Position numbers and translations under genes: made by a program. DNA of 64,000 bases. Source: an uncultured Bacteroidales bacterium (GTDB lineage: Bacteria > Bacteroidota > Bacteroidia > Bacteroidales > F082). Every line of letters begins with the position of its first letter. Position 1 is the stretch's first letter. Below the pieces are notes generated by a model. That model was not told where the DNA came from. It worked only from the letters and a program-made list of their open reading frames with translations, and made no database searches. The stretch lies in NCBI GenBank assembly GCA_905233685.1, contig CAJOEZ010000003.1, positions 124,001 through 188,000 of the forward strand, in the 5' to 3' direction. This document shows positions 37,472 to 46,251 of the stretch, piece after piece.

Positions 37472-40150
37472 ATGAAAACGACCTCAAAAGTGCAAAGGAA
37501 AACAAACATCATTTGGGCATTAGGCTGTGTCATGGGCCTTTTGCTCCTCGCTGGCTGCAACACCAAGAAGAATACCCTCACGCGCCGCATGTACCATAAC
37601 TTGACCAGCCATTACAACGTCTATTGGAACGGAGAAAAGGCCTTGCAAGATGGAGACAAACAGCTGAAGACTGCTGTAAAAGACGACTATACGCATGTGC
37701 TCCGTGTCTATAACTACGGCACCCAGCAAAACGGCATGAGCCTCAACTCCACTATGGACCGCGCTTTGGAAAAGACTTCCATCTGTGTGCAGAAACACTC
37801 CATGAAATTCGGCAGCCGCGAACGCGTCAAGTGGATTGACGACGCCTATCTGGTCATGGGAAAGGCGCATTTTTACAAGCATGACTATATCCCCGCCAAG
37901 CGCACCTTTGACTTCGTGGCTACTGAATACAGCTACAACGACATCACGTATGTGGCCAACATGTGGCTCATCAAGACCTATATCCAAACCGAGGAATATC
38001 CCAAGGCGGCGGCCCTGATTGAACAATTGTTAGCCAAGACGGCAGGCCTCAACAAGCCACCCAAGGAGTTGCTGCAGAACATGGATTACACCATCGCTGA
38101 CTTTTACATCGCCACGAAAGACTACAACAGCGCGGCCAAATACTTGAAAACCGGCATCCAGCTCAACAATGACCGCGACTTGCGCACACGCGGTATGTTC
38201 ATTTTGGGCCAAATTTACATGAAACAAGGCGATGCAGAACGTGCCACGGCGCAGTTCAAGAAAGTCGTCAAACGCCACCCTTCTTATGAGATGGCCTTTG
38301 AAGCCAGGATGAACATGGCCAAAATGGGTTCGTCTGACAACGCTGCTGAACTCTACAAGATGCTCAACAAGATGCTCCGCGACCCCAATAACGACGAGTA
38401 TAACGACCGCATCTATTACGCCATGGCCGAGTTAGCTCTCCGCGAAGGCGACGAGGACAAAGCCATCAAGTACTTGCGAAAATCGGTGGCTGCCTACCAG
38501 AACAACCAGATACAGCGTGCACTGTCGTCGCTCAAGGTTGCCTCTTTGCTTTTCGACCGCAACGAATACGAGCTTTCGCAGGCCTATTACGACACTGCCG
38601 TCACCAGCATGAACCGCGACTTTGAGGGTTACGACAGCATCCTCAACATCTCTCATACGCTTAACGAGTTGGTGATGTACGCCAGCATTGTTCGCGACCA
38701 AGACAGTCTGTTGCGCGTGGCCGCTATGGATTCGATTTCTCGCAACGTGTTGATTGATAAAATTATAGCTCAGCTTGTCCAAAAGGAAAAGGAGGAAGAG
38801 GAGCAACGCCGTTACGAAGAGCAGCTGGCTTTGATGGGTGCTTCTATAGGACAGACCAATGCCAGCGTCAACGAGCCTACCAACTCCTCGGCATGGTATT
38901 TCTACAATTCAGCCGCCTTGAACAAGGGCTTTACTGAGTTTACGCGCAAATGGGGCATGAGAAAGTTGGAGGACAACTGGCGCATCAGCGACAAGCAAAG
39001 CATCATCGACTTTGCGCAAGGTGGAATCGGCGACGACGGTCTTGCCACAGCCAACGAGCCCATGTCGAAACAAGACTCTATAAATGCCACTTATACCGAC
39101 CACGACCGTGGCTATTACCTGAAAGACCTGCCCCTCACGCCGGAACAAAAGGAAGTGGCCGACTCGCTCATCGCCGACGCGCTTTACAACCTTGGCTTCC
39201 TTTACATGGACCGCCTCGACGACTTGCCGCGTTCAATCGAGAGTTACGAGATGCTCGACGAACGCTATCCGGGTAACGACAAGGAACTGCCCACATGGTA
39301 CGCACTCTACCGGATGTACGGTGCGCAGTCCAATGCCGAAAAATCGCAGTATTACAAAGACAAGATTTTCGACAAATACCCCACTTCGAGTTATGCCCAG
39401 TTCATCAACGACCCCGAATATTTCAAGAAGATGGAGGCACAGGAGAAGGAGTCGTCGGATTACTACACCAAGACTTATGAGGCTTTCACCCAAGGCCAGT
39501 ATTACCGTGTGAAGATGAATGCCGAGCGGGCTCTGCAGCTTTACGATACCGACACAGCCATCATGCCACGCTTTGCTTTCCTCCATGCTGTTGCCCAAGG
39601 CCGCCTCATCTCCATCGACACGATGGCCTTCGAGCTTTACGACCTTGTGCGCGACTATCCCACAAGCAGTATTACGCCTTTCGCGAGACAGGTACTGGAA
39701 GATATCAATGAGGACTACCATCTTGGCCTCGTGCTGACCGAAATTGGAAAGGACAGCCCCGAGCAGCCCGAAGTGAAAAAAGAAGCTCCATACACTTACG
39801 AGCCTAACTCGGAGCATTTTGTTGTCATTGTTTGCGACACGAAGAAAGTGCGCGTCGACCCGCTCAAGGTGCGTGTCTCCGACTTCAACAAGAAGGAACA
39901 CCGCACGCAGTCGTTCAACATTAGGAGTGTCATCCTCGACGATGACCTCACCGTCGTGACCATCGGTAACTTTGAAAGCGAAAAGAAAGCTGAAGACTAC
40001 ATCACCTCCATATTCCTTACCGACTACGTCTTTGGCGGCATCGGCAAGGACGACTACAAGGTGTTCCCCATTTCGGGCAAAAACTATCCTATACTTTACC
40101 AGTCGAAAGATTTGGATGAATATCTAAAATATATAGAATCACATAAATAA
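37472..40150 (+). CDS. PorW/SprE-like TPR lipoprotein (T9SS accessory)
   Basis: 892 residues. The lipoprotein signal ends LLLLAGC-NTKKN, with Cys29 lipidated. Many TPR-like helices run from ~120 to ~760, such as DYIPAKRTFDFVATEYSY, YNSAAKYLKTGIQL, GDEDKAIKYLRKSVAAY and PRSIESYEMLDERYPGN. A charged coiled coil (KEKEEEEQRRYEEQ) lies near 440, and a beta-rich C-terminus follows. Size, lipidation, TPRs and position next to a bactofilin gene fit PorW of Porphyromonas and SprE of Flavobacterium, which are needed for type IX secretion. This would serve the many T9SS cargos in the window. The assignment rests on architecture and context. Confidence 0.72.
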   Translation: MKTTSKVQRKTNIIWALGCVMGLLLLAGCNTKKNTLTRRMYHNLTSHYNVYWNGEKALQDGDKQLKTAVKDDYTHVLRVYNYGTQQNGMSLNSTMDRALEKTSICVQKHSMKFGSRERVKWIDDAYLVMGKAHFYKHDYIPAKRTFDFVATEYSYNDITYVANMWLIKTYIQTEEYPKAAALIEQLLAKTAGLNKPPKELLQNMDYTIADFYIATKDYNSAAKYLKTGIQLNNDRDLRTRGMFILGQIYMKQGDAERATAQFKKVVKRHPSYEMAFEARMNMAKMGSSDNAAELYKMLNKMLRDPNNDEYNDRIYYAMAELALREGDEDKAIKYLRKSVAAYQNNQIQRALSSLKVASLLFDRNEYELSQAYYDTAVTSMNRDFEGYDSILNISHTLNELVMYASIVRDQDSLLRVAAMDSISRNVLIDKIIAQLVQKEKEEEEQRRYEEQLALMGASIGQTNASVNEPTNSSAWYFYNSAALNKGFTEFTRKWGMRKLEDNWRISDKQSIIDFAQGGIGDDGLATANEPMSKQDSINATYTDHDRGYYLKDLPLTPEQKEVADSLIADALYNLGFLYMDRLDDLPRSIESYEMLDERYPGNDKELPTWYALYRMYGAQSNAEKSQYYKDKIFDKYPTSSYAQFINDPEYFKKMEAQEKESSDYYTKTYEAFTQGQYYRVKMNAERALQLYDTDTAIMPRFAFLHAVAQGRLISIDTMAFELYDLVRDYPTSSITPFARQVLEDINEDYHLGLVLTEIGKDSPEQPEVKKEAPYTYEPNSEHFVVIVCDTKKVRVDPLKVRVSDFNKKEHRTQSFNIRSVILDDDLTVVTIGNFESEKKAEDYITSIFLTDYVFGGIGKDDYKVFPISGKNYPILYQSKDLDEYLKYIESHK

Positions 40151-40153
40151 GCA

Positions 40154-40522
40154 ATGAAAGAAATAGAATCACAATCACACAACATCCTGGCCAACGGAAC
40201 AGTCATCAAGGGCGACATTGAGTCAAGCGGCGACATCCGTATCGACGGACGTCTCATCGGCTCCTTAAAGTCTAACGGCAAGGTTATCATTGGTCAGACG
40301 GGTCTTCTCGAAGGCGATATTATCTGCAAACAGGTCGAGATTTCGGGTACCGTTAAGGGTACCATCAAGACGGAAGACTTGACCGCCTTGAAGTCGACCT
40401 CGAAAGTGGAAATTGATCTCGTCACAAAGCAGCTTCTGATTGAAGTGGGTGCACAATTCACAGGCAAGTGCGTCATGGGACAACAGACTACCGTGGCCAT
40501 GCCGCAGCAAAAAGTTGGTTGA
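40154..40522 (+). CDS. Bactofilin (polymer-forming cytoskeletal protein)
   Basis: 122 residues. The short right-handed beta-helix repeats are evident: [61 protein letters not shown]. The length is normal. Bactofilins polymerise without nucleotide and often attach cell-wall or envelope machines to a site on the membrane. It lies 3 bases after the PorW/SprE-like gene and 2 before folE. Confidence 0.9.
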   Translation: MKEIESQSHNILANGTVIKGDIESSGDIRIDGRLIGSLKSNGKVIIGQTGLLEGDIICKQVEISGTVKGTIKTEDLTALKSTSKVEIDLVTKQLLIEVGAQFTGKCVMGQQTTVAMPQQKVG

Positions 40523-40524
40523 CA

Positions 40525-41148
40525 ATGAACGAGGACAAACTGAAACGTTATTATGGTTACGAGGCCATCGAGCGTTTTGACGAGGAGCGTTTGGCCAAGT
40601 TGCAGGAGCACTATAAGGCCATCCTCGAGCTTTTGGGCGAAGACCCCAACCGTGAAGGTTTGCTGAAAACGCCCTTCCGAGTGGCCAAGTCGATGCAATA
40701 CCTTACCCACGGCTACCAACTCGACCCGATGGAGATCCTTCTTTCAGCCAAGTTCAAGGAAGATTATCGCCAGATGGTCATTGTGAAGGACATTGAGGTG
40801 TACTCGCTCTGTGAACATCATCTCATTCCTTTCATCGGTAAGGCGCATGTGGGCTACATCCCGAATGGCTATATTACTGGCTTGAGCAAGATTGCACGTG
40901 TGGTGGAGGCTTATTCACGCCGTTTGCAGGTGCAGGAACGCCTGACGACACAAATCAAGAACGCCATCAATGACGCTTTGCATCCAATGGGCGTGGCCGT
41001 CGTCATCGAAGCGCAACATATGTGCATGTCGATGCGCGGCGTGCAGAAACAAAGTGCCGTGACCACCACCAGTGACTTCATCGGCGCTTTCGAGCGTGAA
41101 TCGACGCGGGAAGAGTTCTTCCAACTCATCGGAACCAAGCTGCATTGA
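40525..41148 (+). CDS. folE: GTP cyclohydrolase I
   Basis: 207 residues from the ATG at 40525; the frame stays open upstream inside the bactofilin gene, but family similarity starts here. Zinc ligands are visible as CEHH (Cys96, His99) and HMCMSMRG (Cys167). The conserved [24 protein letters not shown] and [23 protein letters not shown] segments are intact. It converts GTP to 7,8-dihydroneopterin triphosphate, the first step of folate synthesis. It is translated from the same operon as bactofilin and fabD. Confidence 0.95.
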   Translation: MNEDKLKRYYGYEAIERFDEERLAKLQEHYKAILELLGEDPNREGLLKTPFRVAKSMQYLTHGYQLDPMEILLSAKFKEDYRQMVIVKDIEVYSLCEHHLIPFIGKAHVGYIPNGYITGLSKIARVVEAYSRRLQVQERLTTQIKNAINDALHPMGVAVVIEAQHMCMSMRGVQKQSAVTTTSDFIGAFERESTREEFFQLIGTKLH

Positions 41149-41186
41149 ATCTTTGAATTTTGAATCTTTAAATCTTTAAATCAATA

Positions 41187-42074
41187 ATGTTAAAAGCATA
41201 CGTTTTCCCCGGACAAGGGGCACAATTTGTGGGAATGGGCAAGGACTTGTACGACAAGTCGGCAACCGCCAAGTCCATGTTTAAGAAGGCCAACAGTATC
41301 CTGAAGTTCAAAATCACTGACGTGATGTTTGAGGGCACCGATGAGGACTTGCGCCAGACCAAGGTCACACAGCCGGCTATCTTCCTCCATTCCGTCATCC
41401 TTGCCTCCCTGCTCGAGGACTTCGACCCGAGCATGGTGGCAGGCCACTCCTTGGGCGAGTTTTCGGCTTTGGTGGCCAATAAAGTGCTGACTTTCGAGGA
41501 CGGTCTGCGCCTTGTCAGCAAGCGTGCCAAGGCCATGCAGAAGGCTTGCGAAGCCCAGCCTGGCACTATGGCGGCCATTGTGGGCGCAGAGGACAGCCTG
41601 ATTGAGAGCGTTTGCGCTTCCATCAAGGACATGGTGGTCGTGCCGGCCAACTACAACTGCCCGGGTCAATTGGTCATCTCTGGCTCCGTCGAGGGCGTGG
41701 CCGCTGCTTCCGAGAAACTGAAAGAAGCCGGTGTGAAGCGCGTAGTGCCGCTCAGCGTGGGTGGTGCCTTCCATAGCCCGCTGATGGAACCCGCCCGAGT
41801 GGAATTGGCCAAAGCCATCAACGACACGACTTTCAATCAAGGCATCTGTCCCGTTTATCAGAACGTTACGGGACAGTCGGTCAACGACCCCGAAATCATC
41901 AAGAAGAACCTTATTTCGCAGCTTACTTCGCCCGTGCTGTGGACGCAGACCATGAGCAACATCCTCGCCAATGGTGTGAGAACCATCATCGAGGTGGGTC
42001 CCGGAACGGTGCTGCAAGGCCTGTTCAAGAAGATGGACCGCAGCCTTGAGCTTTCGAGCGCAACAATTGCATAA
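41187..42074 (+). CDS. fabD: Malonyl-CoA:ACP transacylase
   Basis: 295 residues, the usual length. FPGQGAQ opens the protein; GHSLGE holds the nucleophile Ser88, Arg113 binds the malonyl carboxylate, and FHSPLM holds His196. It loads malonate on acyl carrier protein for fatty-acid elongation. It lies between folE (38-base gap) and the S41 protease gene (3-base gap). Confidence 0.95.
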   Translation: MLKAYVFPGQGAQFVGMGKDLYDKSATAKSMFKKANSILKFKITDVMFEGTDEDLRQTKVTQPAIFLHSVILASLLEDFDPSMVAGHSLGEFSALVANKVLTFEDGLRLVSKRAKAMQKACEAQPGTMAAIVGAEDSLIESVCASIKDMVVVPANYNCPGQLVISGSVEGVAAASEKLKEAGVKRVVPLSVGGAFHSPLMEPARVELAKAINDTTFNQGICPVYQNVTGQSVNDPEIIKKNLISQLTSPVLWTQTMSNILANGVRTIIEVGPGTVLQGLFKKMDRSLELSSATIA

Positions 42075-42077
42075 CGC

Positions 42078-43682
42078 ATGGAAAACAACAGAATACGTCC
42101 AATTTGGGTGATACTGCTTCTGATGGCAGGCATCTGCATCGGTCTATATATTAATAAAGGTGTATCGAAACGCCAAAACTTCATCCCCGCTTCGTCTGGC
42201 TTCAGTAAGTTCGATGAGGTGGTGTGGCACATTGGAGAAGACTATGTCGATGAAGTTGACGGCAACCAATTGCAAGACAAGGCAATAGAAGCTATGATGG
42301 ACGACCTTGACCCGCATAGCCAGTATGTTTCGTTGGAAGAGTTCGATGCCATCAATGACCCGCTGTTGGGCAGTTTTGAAGGCATCGGGGTGCAGTTCCG
42401 CATTGAGAAGGACACCGTGGCCATTGTGAGCGTCATTAAGGGTGGACCGTCTGAGAAGGTAGGCATCCTTGCTGGCGACCGCATCATTTATGTCGATGAC
42501 ACGCTCGTTGCGGGCGTGAAGCTCAAAAACGAGGACGTGATGCGCAAGTTGAAAGGTCCCAAGGGCACCAAAGTCAAGGTGCAGATGCTGCGTCGCGGCG
42601 TGGAAGGCTTGTTGCCGTTCACCATCACGCGCGGTGTTATCCCGACCTACAGCGTCGACATCGCCTATATGCTTGACGAGCAGACGGGCTACCTGAAACT
42701 CAGCAAGTTCTCTGCTACCACCTACGACGAGTTCAAGAAAGGCATCAAGAAGCTGAAAGGTGAGGGCATGAAGCAGCTCATTTTCGACCTGCGCGGCAAC
42801 TCGGGTGGTTATCTCAGCGCTGCCGTTGACATTGCTGACGAGTTTTTGCCCAAGGGCAGCCTTATTGTTTATACCGAGGGTCGCAACCGTCCGAGACAAT
42901 ACATGAACGCCCGTCGAAACGGTATGTTGGAGGACATTCCTGTTGCAGTGCTCATTGACGGCGAGTCGGCCAGCGCGAGCGAGATTGTGGCAGGTGCCTT
43001 GCAGGACAACGACCGAGGCACTATTATTGGACGACGCTCGTTCGGCAAGGGTCTCGTGCAAGAACAGATCATGCTCAGCGACAACTCCGCTATCCGTCTC
43101 ACCGTAGCACGTTACTATACGCCCACGGGTCGCTCCATCCAGAAACCTTTCGATGGCGACCGTGAGAAGTATCTTTTTGAGTCTTACGAACGTTACGAAA
43201 ACGGTGAGGTATATAGCGAAGATAGCATCCATTTCGCTGATTCCCTGAAATATACAACACCGAAAGGCAAGACTGTCTATGGAGGTGGTGGCATCATGCC
43301 CGACATTTATGTGCCTTTGGTGGACGATAGCACGGAGTATTATTTCAACCGCATCGCTAACCTTGGTCTGCTATATCAATATGCTTTCGAGTACACCGAC
43401 CAGCACCGCAAGGAGCTGAATCGCTTCAAGACCGTGGAGGCTTTCGACAAGGGCTTCCGCGTGACTGACGCCATGTTTGCTGAGTTAGTGAAATTGGCCG
43501 ACGAGAAAGGCGTCAAGGGCCGCGAGGAAGAGAAGCAAGTGGCCCGCCGCGAGGCCGACATTTTGCTGAAAGCCTACATCGCCCGCAATCTCTTCGACGA
43601 CGAAGGCTTCTACCCGATTTACGCCCCGATGGATGATGTTTTGCAGAAGGCGATTGAAGTTTTGGAGGGTGTTTCCGAATAA
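42078..43682 (+). CDS. S41 C-terminal processing peptidase, membrane-anchored
   Basis: 534 residues. An uncleaved N-terminal helix (8-26) anchors it in the inner membrane, unlike the signal peptide of the S41 gene at 20006. A PDZ domain (~90-175; GILAGDRIIYVDDTLVAG) precedes the catalytic domain with DGESASASEI (Ser299) and GRRSFGKGL (Lys324), again 25 residues apart. It probably cleaves C-terminal tails of periplasmic proteins. It starts 3 bases after fabD, so it is co-transcribed with housekeeping genes, which suggests a constitutive role. Confidence 0.9.
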   Translation: MENNRIRPIWVILLLMAGICIGLYINKGVSKRQNFIPASSGFSKFDEVVWHIGEDYVDEVDGNQLQDKAIEAMMDDLDPHSQYVSLEEFDAINDPLLGSFEGIGVQFRIEKDTVAIVSVIKGGPSEKVGILAGDRIIYVDDTLVAGVKLKNEDVMRKLKGPKGTKVKVQMLRRGVEGLLPFTITRGVIPTYSVDIAYMLDEQTGYLKLSKFSATTYDEFKKGIKKLKGEGMKQLIFDLRGNSGGYLSAAVDIADEFLPKGSLIVYTEGRNRPRQYMNARRNGMLEDIPVAVLIDGESASASEIVAGALQDNDRGTIIGRRSFGKGLVQEQIMLSDNSAIRLTVARYYTPTGRSIQKPFDGDREKYLFESYERYENGEVYSEDSIHFADSLKYTTPKGKTVYGGGGIMPDIYVPLVDDSTEYYFNRIANLGLLYQYAFEYTDQHRKELNRFKTVEAFDKGFRVTDAMFAELVKLADEKGVKGREEEKQVARREADILLKAYIARNLFDDEGFYPIYAPMDDVLQKAIEVLEGVSE

Positions 43683-43731
43683 GAAACAGAAAAAAACAAC
43701 CCTACCTGCACCACATTCAAAACAATTTTGT

Positions 43732-43739
43732 AATTTTGC
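43732..43739 (+). promoter_or_regulatory. -7 promoter box for yceD-rpmF
   Basis: TAATTTTG, 18 bases upstream of the ATG at 43758. A recognisable AAGGAG Shine-Dalgarno run (43753-43757 region) precedes that start. Confidence 0.55.
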
Positions 43740-43757
43740 AGCCCGATTTTTAAGGAG

Positions 43758-44282
43758 ATGGAGAAGAAGAACGAATTTCTGATTCCGGTCAGCGGTCTTG
43801 CCCTGGGCAGCCACTCCTACCAGTTTGAAATCAATGACGATTTCTTCGCGGAGAGGGAATACTCTGAGATTCAGCAAGGTAAGGTGTCCGTTTCTTTGGA
43901 TATCGACCGGCAGGAAACCCTGATGGTGCTGCATTTCGGCATTGACGGGACGGTGCGCGTGCCTTGCGACCGCTGCGCCGACGAGTTCGACCTCCCCATC
44001 CGCGACGAGCGCGAGTTCTTCCTCAAACTCGGCACGGAGAACGCCGAAGAGTCGGACGATGTGGAGGTCATTTCGGCAGATCAGGCCGATTATGACGTCA
44101 GTTCTTTGGTTTACGAGTTTATCATCCTCGCCATCCCGATGCATCGCGTGCATCCCGAAGGCCAGTGTAACCCCGAAGTGATGGCTATGCTGAACCGCGA
44201 GGAAGCTACTGAGGATGAGGAGACCGATACTATTGACCCACGTTGGGCTGCTTTGAAAGACATTGATTTGAACGATAAATAA
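43758..44282 (+). CDS. yceD: DUF177/YceD protein (23S rRNA accumulation)
   Basis: 174 residues. The DUF177 pattern is present: a C-x-x-C pair (VPCDRCADEF), an acidic stretch and a conserved C-terminal EFIILAIPMHRVH. YceD homologues help accumulate large-subunit rRNA. The gene almost always lies just upstream of rpmF, as it does here (35-base gap), which strengthens both calls. Confidence 0.9.
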   Translation: MEKKNEFLIPVSGLALGSHSYQFEINDDFFAEREYSEIQQGKVSVSLDIDRQETLMVLHFGIDGTVRVPCDRCADEFDLPIRDEREFFLKLGTENAEESDDVEVISADQADYDVSSLVYEFIILAIPMHRVHPEGQCNPEVMAMLNREEATEDEETDTIDPRWAALKDIDLNDK

Positions 44283-44317
44283 ACAATTGATAAACAACAA
44301 GTTAAAATAATAGAAAA

Positions 44318-44503
44318 ATGGCACATCCTAAAAGAAGACAGTCTCACACCAGAGGCGCGAAGAGAAGAACACATTACAAGGCTGAAACCCCGAACGTGAC
44401 CGTTTGCCCCGTGACTGGCACGATGCACGTCATGCACAGAGCCTACTACGTTGACGGTGACCTGTACTACAGAGGTCAGTTGGTGATGGCCGCCAAGCAG
44501 TGA
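44318..44503 (+). CDS. rpmF: 50S ribosomal protein L32, zinc-ribbon reduced
   Basis: 61 residues beginning MAHPKRRQSHTRGAKRRTHYKA, which identifies L32. Bacteroidota L32 normally carries two C-x-x-C pairs forming a zinc ribbon; here only VCPVTG retains one cysteine, and the second pair is replaced by YVDGDL. This resembles zinc-independent (C-minus) L32 forms. It sits downstream of yceD in the usual operon. Confidence 0.93.
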   Translation: MAHPKRRQSHTRGAKRRTHYKAETPNVTVCPVTGTMHVMHRAYYVDGDLYYRGQLVMAAKQ

Positions 44504-44523
44504 TTGCTGGCGACGCGATGCGC

Positions 44524-44562
44524 GCAACACTTTTTTCCGAAAAAAAACGGGAAAAGTGTTGC
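44524..44562. other. Long imperfect hairpin after rpmF
   Basis: GCAACACTTTT (44524-44534) pairs with AAAAGTGTTGC (44552-44562), with extra inner pairing of CCG and CGG around an A-rich loop. No T-tract follows, so it is not a standard terminator. It may protect the rpmF mRNA 3' end or be a small repeat. The right arm also supplies the TTG of the next promoter. Confidence 0.6.
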
Positions 44563-44580
44563 ACGCAACAAAAATTTGCC

Positions 44581-44588
44581 TATCTTTG
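44581..44588 (+). promoter_or_regulatory. Strong promoter of a very short transcription unit
   Basis: TATCTTTG with TTG at 44559-44561 and a 19-base spacer is the best-spaced -33/-7 pair in the window. Transcription should start near 44595 and end at the terminator 44662-44694. Confidence 0.6.
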
Positions 44589-44594
44589 CACCGT

Positions 44595-44694
44595 CAAAGC
44601 ACGATGGAAAGCCTTGGCAAACTGAACTTCGGATTTTTTTCATAATCTTTATATTGTTTTTCCCCTCCTTTTTCCCCATCAGGAGGGGTTTTTT
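44595..44694 (+). ncRNA. Putative ~100-nt small RNA or mini-leader transcript
   Basis: A promoter and a strong terminator enclose only about 100 bases. A 13-codon frame (44604-44645, MESLGKLNFGFFS) lies inside and could be a leader peptide or chance. The only gene beyond the terminator is on the opposite strand, so the unit does not feed another gene. The exact 5' end is estimated. Confidence 0.45.
44662..44694 (+). terminator. Strong Rho-independent terminator
   Basis: CCCCTCC (44662-44668) pairs with GGAGGGG (44682-44688), followed by T6. It is oriented for plus-strand transcripts. Confidence 0.88.
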
Positions 44695-44706
44695 GTTTTG
44701 TCCGCA

Positions 44707-45948
44707 TCATTCAGGCGCTTGCCAGAAATAATCAGCATCGTGGGTAAAGGTTATCCAATCATTGGATTCATTCTCTTCATCCGAGGGCACTAACTTCACG
44801 TATTTTGACCCCGTATTTCTGTATCGGCTTTCTGGGTTGAACCTGCTTTCTATCACACACTCAATGTAATACAGGTTCTTCGCCATGTAGTTTTCCAAGT
44901 AGTATTCTTTGGTTTGTTTACTCTTGTGATTCCAATTAGCATCGTCGTTTAGCACCAACGGACGTCCGTCGATAAGGCGCTCACGTACTTCATTGATGCC
45001 CAATAAATTGCTGTTTTCATCCGTCACGTAGGCATAGAAGGTCGGGTCTACCCAAATCCATTTTTTCAGTTGTGATGACCAAACCGTATTAATCACATGG
45101 CAATCTTGGTCGTTGGGGTCTTTGGGCATACAAGTCACATAGCGCGAGCGAAAACCCATCGACAGGTACATTTCATTCAAGGCAATGGCCAAATGCCTGC
45201 AATTCACACCTTTGCCCGTCGATTTATGGTAATTGTAGAGGTCAATCGCGTCAAACTCGCAAAGCGCATAATTGCTGCCATCGTGACGGATGGAATCATG
45301 GGCAAAACGGAGGATGTTGAGGATTTTAGAGACTTCGTCTCCATCGCCCGCAACCTCATCCAAAGAGAAAAACTCACGCACATGCCTCAAACAATCATCA
45401 TCTGCCGATTGATAGACAAATCGAGGCAAAGAATCCGTGTCCTCATGCGAATAGGATGCCGCATTTTTTAAAACGGACAAATTATCATACTGTTCAATCT
45501 GTTTCAGCAAAGCCTTGAATCTCTTTTCATTGCGGATGAAATCAAAGTCCGAGTCGTTTTTCATGTTGGCATAGTCCTTATAGCCTAAGTCTATGGCGTT
45601 TTCTAATGCGGCTATTGCGGCTTTCTTTTGGTGAGTAAGGGAATAGCTGCACGCCAAATTATAATAGGTGTTTGCCTTGTAGGAAGCCAAGGATTGGTTG
45701 ATTTGTTCGCGGGATTCATCGTATTGCGAACTGTTAAACACTGTTGTCGTGTCCAAAAAGTGAATCAAGTCGGTCAAAGGCTGGATGGCCAAATCGTATT
45801 GCTTGCTGTCGTAATAGGTTTGGTATTGCCCCTCAAATTCCTGTAGTTTTTCGTAGTATTTTTCAAGGGATTGGGCTTTGGCAAAGGTGACGACGAGAGA
45901 AAACAATCCGAGTGCCACAGCCCTGAAAACAAATTGCTTAGTGTTCAT
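44707..45948 (-). CDS. Secreted transglutaminase-like protein with TPR-like N-terminus
   Basis: 413 residues with a signal peptide (~1-25, AKA-Q). An N-terminal helical region (~28-150) contains TPR-like motifs (ANTYYNLACSYSLTHQKKAAIAALENAIDLGY). A transglutaminase-like domain follows, with the triad visible as GVNCRHLA (Cys), DCHVINTVW (His) and WIWVDPTFYAY (Asp). Such domains act as cysteine proteases, amidases or cross-linking enzymes in the periplasm. No operon partner is evident. Confidence 0.8.
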   Translation of the reverse strand: MNTKQFVFRAVALGLFSLVVTFAKAQSLEKYYEKLQEFEGQYQTYYDSKQYDLAIQPLTDLIHFLDTTTVFNSSQYDESREQINQSLASYKANTYYNLACSYSLTHQKKAAIAALENAIDLGYKDYANMKNDSDFDFIRNEKRFKALLKQIEQYDNLSVLKNAASYSHEDTDSLPRFVYQSADDDCLRHVREFFSLDEVAGDGDEVSKILNILRFAHDSIRHDGSNYALCEFDAIDLYNYHKSTGKGVNCRHLAIALNEMYLSMGFRSRYVTCMPKDPNDQDCHVINTVWSSQLKKWIWVDPTFYAYVTDENSNLLGINEVRERLIDGRPLVLNDDANWNHKSKQTKEYYLENYMAKNLYYIECVIESRFNPESRYRNTGSKYVKLVPSDEENESNDWITFTHDADYFWQAPE

Positions 45949-45994
45949 AATCGCTGGAATTAGTACAAAATGAACGGAGGCTGTATATTTTTAT

Positions 45995-46002
45995 TATCTT
46001 TG
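45995..46002 (+). promoter_or_regulatory. -7 promoter box for the small membrane protein/S46 unit
   Basis: TATCTTTG, 17 bases upstream of the ATG at 46020. Confidence 0.55.
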
Positions 46003-46019
46003 CCGAAATTTTCAATGCT

Positions 46020-46235
46020 ATGAAACTCTCAAAAGACCAAAAGAACTTACTAAAAGGAGGCATCGCTGCATGGGCGGGAATGATTGTCGCAACGGTGCTT
46101 TTCGCTGTTTTTGGTAAGCGCACTTGGAGCGATACTTTGTGGCTTGTCCTTGGCATGACGATAGCCGAAATCATCGTTGGAGCGTTTTTGACGCTGGGGT
46201 CGAGAGTTCCGAAGGAAAAAGATGAAAATCAATAA
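46020..46235 (+). CDS. Small two-helix membrane protein
   Basis: 71 residues with two hydrophobic helices (~13-31 and ~39-58) and charged ends. No family was recognised. It precedes the S46 peptidase gene by 16 bases and shares its promoter. It could be a small inner-membrane accessory protein, but nothing more can be said. Confidence 0.65.
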   Translation: MKLSKDQKNLLKGGIAAWAGMIVATVLFAVFGKRTWSDTLWLVLGMTIAEIIVGAFLTLGSRVPKEKDENQ

Positions 46236-46251
46236 TCTAAAAATAAATCAA

